Assembly: GCA_020848315.1 (NCBI GenBank)
Contig: JADLAH010000094.1
Span: forward strand, 1-11,193
Reading direction: 5' to 3'
Source of the DNA: Chitinophagales bacterium
GTDB lineage: Bacteria; Bacteroidota; Bacteroidia; Chitinophagales; JADIYW01
DNA length: 11,193 nucleotides
Shown: piece after piece, positions 7,479 through 11,193 of the stretch
Numbering within the stretch: the first letter of the stretch is position 1
How the letters are laid out: the number at the start of each line of letters is the position of its first letter
The notes under the pieces: model-generated
What the model saw: the letters and a program-made list of their open reading frames with translations, nothing else
The model's database searches: none
What the model was told of the DNA's origin: nothing
Program-made: the position numbers and the translations under genes

Positions 7479-7508
7479 TAATTTTGCCCGTTAGATGCTG
7501 AACTAACG
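7479..7508 (+). promoter_or_regulatory. -7 box and 5' leader hairpin of the DUF5686 gene
   Basis: TAATTTTG at 7479-7486 exactly matches the Bacteroidota -7 consensus and would give a transcript starting near 7491-7494. No TTG is visible at the usual -33 spacing, so it is incomplete. Immediately downstream, CGTTAG (7489-7494) and CTAACG (7503-7508) form a perfect 6-bp inverted repeat ending one base before the GTG start codon. Its 8-base loop contains an ATG that opens a three-codon frame, ATG CTG AAC TAA (7495-7506). Confidence 0.45.
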
Positions 7509-7509
7509 A

Positions 7510-10218
7510 GTGAATAAATTTTTTCTATACCTGATTGTCTTATTGATTCCTTTCTGGGCAAACGCTCAGATTGAGTTGAAAGGTGTGGTCATAGATGCAA
7601 AAACCAAGGAGCCGCTTCCCTATGTCAATTATATCATAAGTTCAACCACGGGCGGCATGACCGACGACAGCGGCCGCTTTGAAATCACAGCTTCCGCAAA
7701 AACGGATTCTGTTATTTTTACTTATCTCGGCTATAAAGACGAGGTGCTTAAAAAACGTTTCTTTAAGAAAGATTCTATCGTGGTGCGCATGCAGCTCGAA
7801 AACTTCATGCTCGAAGAGTTTACGGTCAAAGCTCCCAAAGGAAAATTGCCGAAAGATACGGTCGCTATCCGTATTTTCAGAAATGTAGTCAAGCACAAGG
7901 ATGAAAACAGGACCAAATCCTTTGATTCCTACCAGTATGAAGAGTATCTGAAGACGGTGGCATCCTTGTACAATGTCAATCAACGCATCACCAGCAGAAA
8001 GATATTCAAGCCTTTTCGGTTTATTCTCGAAAATCAGGATACCACCGCGGACGGAACCAAATATGTTCCGCTCATCTTAAAGGAAACCATCACAGATCAC
8101 TATCATACCAGTGACCCGAAACATACCAAAGCGGTAGTCAAGGCCAGCAAAATATCGGGTATTGAACAGTTGCGCTTTTCCGAATTGCTGGATGTGGCCT
8201 TTGATGAAGTAGAAATCTACGATAATCAAGCGGAAGTAAATAACAAAACTTTCCTGCTGCCTTTTGCGGACGGTGGACTTTCCTTATACAACTACTATCT
8301 GATTGATAGTGTAAAGTCGGTGGATTTAAATAAACCAATTGACAGCAGTAAGTTTATACATAGAAAGAGAGTCGAGTATTTTGATAAAATGGTGTTCGAT
8401 ACCATTATTACCCCAACCATACTGCCGGATTCTATGGTCGGCACACTGGCGGTCAATGATTCATCAGTACTCGATTCAGGATTTGTTACATACACGGTCA
8501 ATATCAGCAACAGAATCGTGCAAGATAGTCTCATCTACACGGATACAATCGTCGTTCGTGATAGTATCTGGCTGTACAACCTGGCCTTTGTTCCCAAAAG
8601 TAAGTCTGATTTATTATTCAACGGAATGGCCACAATCCAGGATTCTTCCTTTGCCATTCTAAAGGTGGAACTGGGAATTGACCGACGTGCCAATCTCAAT
8701 TTTGTAAATGACTTCTCACTTGTTCAGGGTTTTGAACATGTGCCCGGAAAAGGGTATTTCAAAAATTTTGAAAGCCGGAGCACCAATATCGCTTTCACTA
8801 AGCGAAAGCGATCCAAGAGTGTGCGCATTGCCAGGTATCTTTTCCGGAAAGATATACTGGTCGACCAACCCGTAGCCGATTCCGTACTCGCGAAAGAAAA
8901 TACCGTTTTCCTGAAAAATTACCGCAAGCAGACCGATTCTTTCTGGGTGGTATCGCGTCATCACGATCTGTCCGTTCCGGAAAGCAAAGTTTATTTCCTG
9001 CTCGACTCGCTCAAACGGACGCGTTTCTATAAAGGCATTTCCAAAACAGGCTCACTGTTCGCCAGCGGATATTATAAAACCAAGACCCTCGACTATGGCA
9101 ATCTCTACCAACTGGTAAGTTTCAATGACCTGGAAGGTGTGCGGCTCCGTTTTAATATCAAGAGTAACTGGCGCATCAGTAATTGGGTGAAATTTAATGT
9201 CTACGGCGCATACGGCATCAGAGACAAACGCTTTAAGTACGGCGCGGAAGTGAGTGTGCGATTCCCGGACAAAAAACAGAAAAATCACGGAATTACCTTG
9301 TCCTTTAAAGACGACTATCAGCGATTTACGCTCAATGGCAGGGGAATGGATTATGATTATATCTACACTTCGCTGCTGCGCAGAAAAGCCATTGCAGATC
9401 TGGTTTATCTCAAAGATGCTAAATTCAGCTACTTCAGGCAATGGATGCCGAATCTGACCACCACGGTAAATTTCAATTACAAAATCTATCAGACTATTCC
9501 GGGACGTATTGAATTTATCAAAACCAGTGAACTGGGTATCAAAGATACACTCCGCAATTTCAAGGTCTTCTCGCCGGGACTCAGTATCGTCTATACGCCC
9601 GGTGCGAAGTTCCTGCAGACCGGCAACAGGGATATTTTCCTGAAAGGTAAACTGCCGCGATTTACCTTCAACTATACTTTCAGCGCAAAAAAAATGGGCA
9701 GCGATTTCAATTATCAGAAACTCGACCTGATGATAGAAGAGCGACTGCCATCTCCGATTGGTCATACCATTATTCAGCTGACAGGTACCAAGCTGTTCGG
9801 GGCGGCACCTTATCCTTTGCTGACGATTCATCCGGGCAACCAGTCTTTCCTCTACGATTTCAAGCGATTTACCAATATGCTCGAAACGGAATTCATCGCC
9901 GACCAGCAGCTGAGTCTCTACATCGAACACCATTTTGACGGATTTTTCTTCAATAAGATTCCGGGTTGGAAGCGATTGGGACTGCGCGAAGTGTTTATCA
10001 CCAAAATGGCATTGAGCTCGCTCGATAAAAACAGGGTTTCCTTCAGTGATTTGCCGGATGGACTAGAAGGACTCAATGGTTTTTATGCAGAGGTCGGTTT
10101 CGGTATCGAAAATATAGCGAAACTCATCCGGGTCGACTTCTCGTGGAGGCTTACCCAGCTGGACAGACCGGAGGTGAGGAAATTCCGCTGGACACTCAGC
10201 TTCTCGCCAAGTTTTTAA
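7510..10218 (+). CDS. DUF5686 / carboxypeptidase-like regulatory domain outer-membrane protein
   Basis: This 902-residue protein is predicted to sit in the outer membrane. Residues 1-19 are a signal peptide (hydrophobic core FFLYLIVLLIPFW, cleavage at ANA|Q). Residues 21-105 form a carboxypeptidase D-regulatory-like beta sandwich (GVVIDAKTKEPLPYVN, 25-40; TDDSGRFEI, 51-59), common at the N-terminus of Bacteroidota outer-membrane proteins. The DUF5686 region follows, including SFDSYQYEEY (137-146), LNFVNDFSL (396-404) and SFNDLEGVRLRFN (537-549). From about 540 to the end it alternates beta strands in the style of a barrel and finishes with Phe, as outer-membrane barrels do. It starts with GTG at 7510, because an in-frame TAA at 7504-7506 excludes the ATG at 7495. 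Residues about 268-354 look like an Asp/Ser-rich insertion that accounts for a length above the family's usual size. The molecular function of DUF5686 proteins is not established. Confidence 0.9.
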   Translation: MNKFFLYLIVLLIPFWANAQIELKGVVIDAKTKEPLPYVNYIISSTTGGMTDDSGRFEITASAKTDSVIFTYLGYKDEVLKKRFFKKDSIVVRMQLENFMLEEFTVKAPKGKLPKDTVAIRIFRNVVKHKDENRTKSFDSYQYEEYLKTVASLYNVNQRITSRKIFKPFRFILENQDTTADGTKYVPLILKETITDHYHTSDPKHTKAVVKASKISGIEQLRFSELLDVAFDEVEIYDNQAEVNNKTFLLPFADGGLSLYNYYLIDSVKSVDLNKPIDSSKFIHRKRVEYFDKMVFDTIITPTILPDSMVGTLAVNDSSVLDSGFVTYTVNISNRIVQDSLIYTDTIVVRDSIWLYNLAFVPKSKSDLLFNGMATIQDSSFAILKVELGIDRRANLNFVNDFSLVQGFEHVPGKGYFKNFESRSTNIAFTKRKRSKSVRIARYLFRKDILVDQPVADSVLAKENTVFLKNYRKQTDSFWVVSRHHDLSVPESKVYFLLDSLKRTRFYKGISKTGSLFASGYYKTKTLDYGNLYQLVSFNDLEGVRLRFNIKSNWRISNWVKFNVYGAYGIRDKRFKYGAEVSVRFPDKKQKNHGITLSFKDDYQRFTLNGRGMDYDYIYTSLLRRKAIADLVYLKDAKFSYFRQWMPNLTTTVNFNYKIYQTIPGRIEFIKTSELGIKDTLRNFKVFSPGLSIVYTPGAKFLQTGNRDIFLKGKLPRFTFNYTFSAKKMGSDFNYQKLDLMIEERLPSPIGHTIIQLTGTKLFGAAPYPLLTIHPGNQSFLYDFKRFTNMLETEFIADQQLSLYIEHHFDGFFFNKIPGWKRLGLREVFITKMALSSLDKNRVSFSDLPDGLEGLNGFYAEVGFGIENIAKLIRVDFSWRLTQLDRPEVRKFRWTLSFSPSF

Positions 10219-10223
10219 ACCCG

Positions 10224-10241
10224 CCAATATTTGTATGTTGG
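10224..10241 (+). other. Short hairpin after the DUF5686 gene
   Basis: CCAATAT (10224-10230) and ATGTTGG (10235-10241) can pair as RNA with one U-G wobble around a UUGU loop, a few bases after the stop codon. There is no T-tract behind it, so it is at best a weak terminator or 3'-end-protecting stem. It overlaps the -33 element of the next gene. Confidence 0.25.
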
Positions 10242-10261
10242 TGTAAAATAAACTAATTTTG
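10231..10261 (+). promoter_or_regulatory. Bacteroidota-type promoter of the TPR gene
   Basis: TTG at 10231-10233 (TTTG from 10230) is followed after 20 bases by TAATTTTG at 10254-10261, matching TTG-N17-23-TAnnTTTG, the consensus for the main sigma factor of Bacteroidota. Transcription would begin around 10267, giving a leader of about 15 bases before the ATG at 10282. It is the best promoter candidate in the window. Confidence 0.6.
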
Positions 10262-10281
10262 CACGCTAAACGCCTCCACGG

Positions 10282-10941
10282 ATGAACTTCAGAAAATTAT
10301 ACGTTTTATATCGCTTTTATGCCGCTTTTGCCGTAATTGCCGCAGGTATTGCCATTCATGTCACCGTACACAAAGGCTGGCAATGGGCCATCTTGTTTTA
10401 TCTGATTGGTGTCAGTGTTATTCTGTTCGATATCTTCATCGGTCCGATGATGTATCTGCAAAAGCTCATCACTAATGGCGATATTGACGGTGCAAAAGAA
10501 ATAATGGCCTCCATTAAATTCCCCAATCTGCTGATTAAGCCGGTGCGTCAGGGATATTATATGTTGCAATCCAATTTTGCAATGGCCAACCAGAACCTGG
10601 ATGAGGCCGAGGCCAATATCCGCAAAAGTATAGCCAGCAAGAGCGATATGCTGGGCGAAAGCGGACAGGAAGGTGTTGCCTACCTCCAACTCGGAAGTAT
10701 TGCCCTGCAAAAAGGCGATACCAAAGAGGCGCTGAAGAACCTGAAAATTGCTATTCAGAAAGGCGTGCCGGATGATGACAATCTGGCTACAGCGTATATC
10801 CAAATCTGTTCTATCTACGCGCAGCGCCGCGAAATCAAAGTGGCGAAAGAATATCTGCGCCGCGCCAACGGACTCAAGGTGAAAAGCGAGGAAATCAAAA
10901 AACACCTCAAAGACCTCAACAAGCAGATGGCGAGAGCGTAG
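10282..10941 (+). CDS. Membrane-anchored tetratricopeptide-repeat protein
   Basis: This encodes a 219-residue protein. Two hydrophobic helices at the N-terminus (about 12-29 and 33-56, separated by the short HKGW turn) anchor it in the inner membrane. The rest is soluble helical repeat: NGDIDGAKEIM (65-75), NQNLDEAEANIRKSI (103-117), AYLQLGSIALQKGDTKEALKNLKIAI (132-157) and AYIQICSIYAQRREIKVAKEYLRRA (169-193), the last two being good TPR units. The C-terminus (about 198-219) is a charged helix rich in lysine. TPRs mediate protein-protein contacts, and no catalytic motif is seen. The ATG at 10282 is preceded by a well-formed promoter, so it is probably transcribed independently of the DUF5686 gene. 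The partner is unknown. Confidence 0.85.
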   Translation: MNFRKLYVLYRFYAAFAVIAAGIAIHVTVHKGWQWAILFYLIGVSVILFDIFIGPMMYLQKLITNGDIDGAKEIMASIKFPNLLIKPVRQGYYMLQSNFAMANQNLDEAEANIRKSIASKSDMLGESGQEGVAYLQLGSIALQKGDTKEALKNLKIAIQKGVPDDDNLATAYIQICSIYAQRREIKVAKEYLRRANGLKVKSEEIKKHLKDLNKQMARA

Positions 10942-10955
10942 TTTGATGGTGAGTG

Positions 10956-11022
10956 GTTGAATTATAGAATAGTAGATTTTTTTCTACCTTTATCTTGCAA
11001 TTCGACTATTCTTTAATTCAAC
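10956..11022. repeat. Long imperfect inverted repeat upstream of the aminopeptidase gene
   Basis: The arms are GTTGAATTATAGAATAGT (10956-10973) and its complement at 11005-11022, pairing 17 of 18 positions (only 10965/11013 mismatch) around a 31-base interior. Inside, GTAGA (10972-10976) and TCTAC (10983-10987) can form a competing small stem, and a near-consensus -7 box TACCTTTA lies at 10985-10992. The element fills most of the gap between the TPR and aminopeptidase genes. It may be a terminator-like stem for the TPR transcript, an operator, or a dispersed palindromic repeat. No T-tract follows the right arm. Confidence 0.6.
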
Positions 11023-11031
11023 AAATTCTTT

Positions 11032-11193
11032 ATGAAATACACTTCCATAAATGCTCAGTTGTTCATCGATAACCGCAAACGTTTCGTGGAACAATTGCCA
11101 CCCAATTCCATGGCGATTTTATTTGCCAGCGATGAAATGCCCCGCAGTGCCGATCAGGCTTTCGTGTTTCGTCAGAATCCGGATTTATTCTGG
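11032..11193 (+). CDS. pepP: Xaa-Pro aminopeptidase (aminopeptidase P), 5' part only
   Basis: Only the first 54 codons are present; the gene runs off the window end. The translation begins MKYTSINAQLFIDNRKRF and continues VEQLPPNSMAILFASDEM, then PRSADQAFVFRQNPDLFW. This closely follows the start of the aminopeptidase P N-terminal domain (AMP_N), where E. coli PepP has a comparable QRRRQALVEQM...RSAD...YRQN...F pattern. Family enzymes are dimanganese metallopeptidases that remove an N-terminal residue preceding proline. The metal-binding C-terminal domain lies outside the window, so activity cannot be judged. The start ATG is 9 bases after the right arm of the inverted repeat, with no Shine-Dalgarno sequence. 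Confidence 0.85.
   Translation, partial: MKYTSINAQLFIDNRKRFVEQLPPNSMAILFASDEMPRSADQAFVFRQNPDLFW

Noticed and set aside
7264..7494. 76-codon plus-strand frame running past the glycosyltransferase stop, with a hydrophobic stretch
   Set aside because: Most of it overlaps the conserved glycosyltransferase tail in another frame. The hydrophobic part comes from AT-rich intergenic DNA, and it overlaps the DUF5686 promoter box.
9052..9933. 293-codon open frame on the minus strand
   Set aside because: It lies wholly inside the DUF5686 coding region, has no family resemblance, and its composition mirrors the sense gene; it is an antisense shadow.
10306..10905. 199-codon open frame on the minus strand
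   Set aside because: It is fully antisense to the TPR gene, which has clear repeats, a good start and a promoter.

Overview
The window looks like chromosomal housekeeping and accessory DNA from a member of the Bacteroidota, probably the Chitinophagales/Sphingobacteriales side. This rests on protein content (a DUF5686 outer-membrane protein with a carboxypeptidase-like regulatory domain, a lipoprotein with LFGC lipobox, a glycosyltransferase fused to a sugar-transferase-like tail), near absence of Shine-Dalgarno sites, and three identical TAATTTTG boxes matching the Bacteroidota -7 consensus TAnnTTTG. No tRNA, rRNA, CRISPR array, insertion sequence or phage gene was seen. The genus is not determinable by eye.

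Layout. Positions 1-70 hold a terminator-like hairpin. A lipoprotein gene with YD-like repeats (71-916, minus) diverges from a conserved but uncharacterised helical protein (1015-2421, plus, apparent TTG start). That gene runs tail-to-tail into a LOG-family nucleotide phosphoribohydrolase gene (2418-3143, minus), the two stop codons sharing one TTAA. Upstream of LOG on the same strand is a sodium:solute symporter (3202-4674, minus). It diverges from recR (4769-5386, plus), with a dyad-symmetric element in the gap. RecR is followed after 13 bases by a large membrane glycosyltransferase (5400-7397). Next come a DUF5686 outer-membrane protein (7510-10218) and a membrane-anchored TPR protein (10282-10941), each with its own promoter-like box. 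The window ends inside an aminopeptidase P gene (from 11032), preceded by a long imperfect inverted repeat.

The genes do not form one obvious pathway. Three concern the cell envelope: lipoprotein, surface-polysaccharide glycosyltransferase and outer-membrane barrel. RecR is recombinational repair, LOG is nucleotide metabolism, and the symporter and aminopeptidase serve nutrient uptake and peptide turnover. I see no convincing evidence of a wholly new defence or mobile system. The best leads are the glycosyltransferase, which carries an apparently gutted phosphoglycosyltransferase tail, the 17-of-18 bp inverted repeat before the aminopeptidase gene, and the conflict between promoter box and start codon at 1010-1017.
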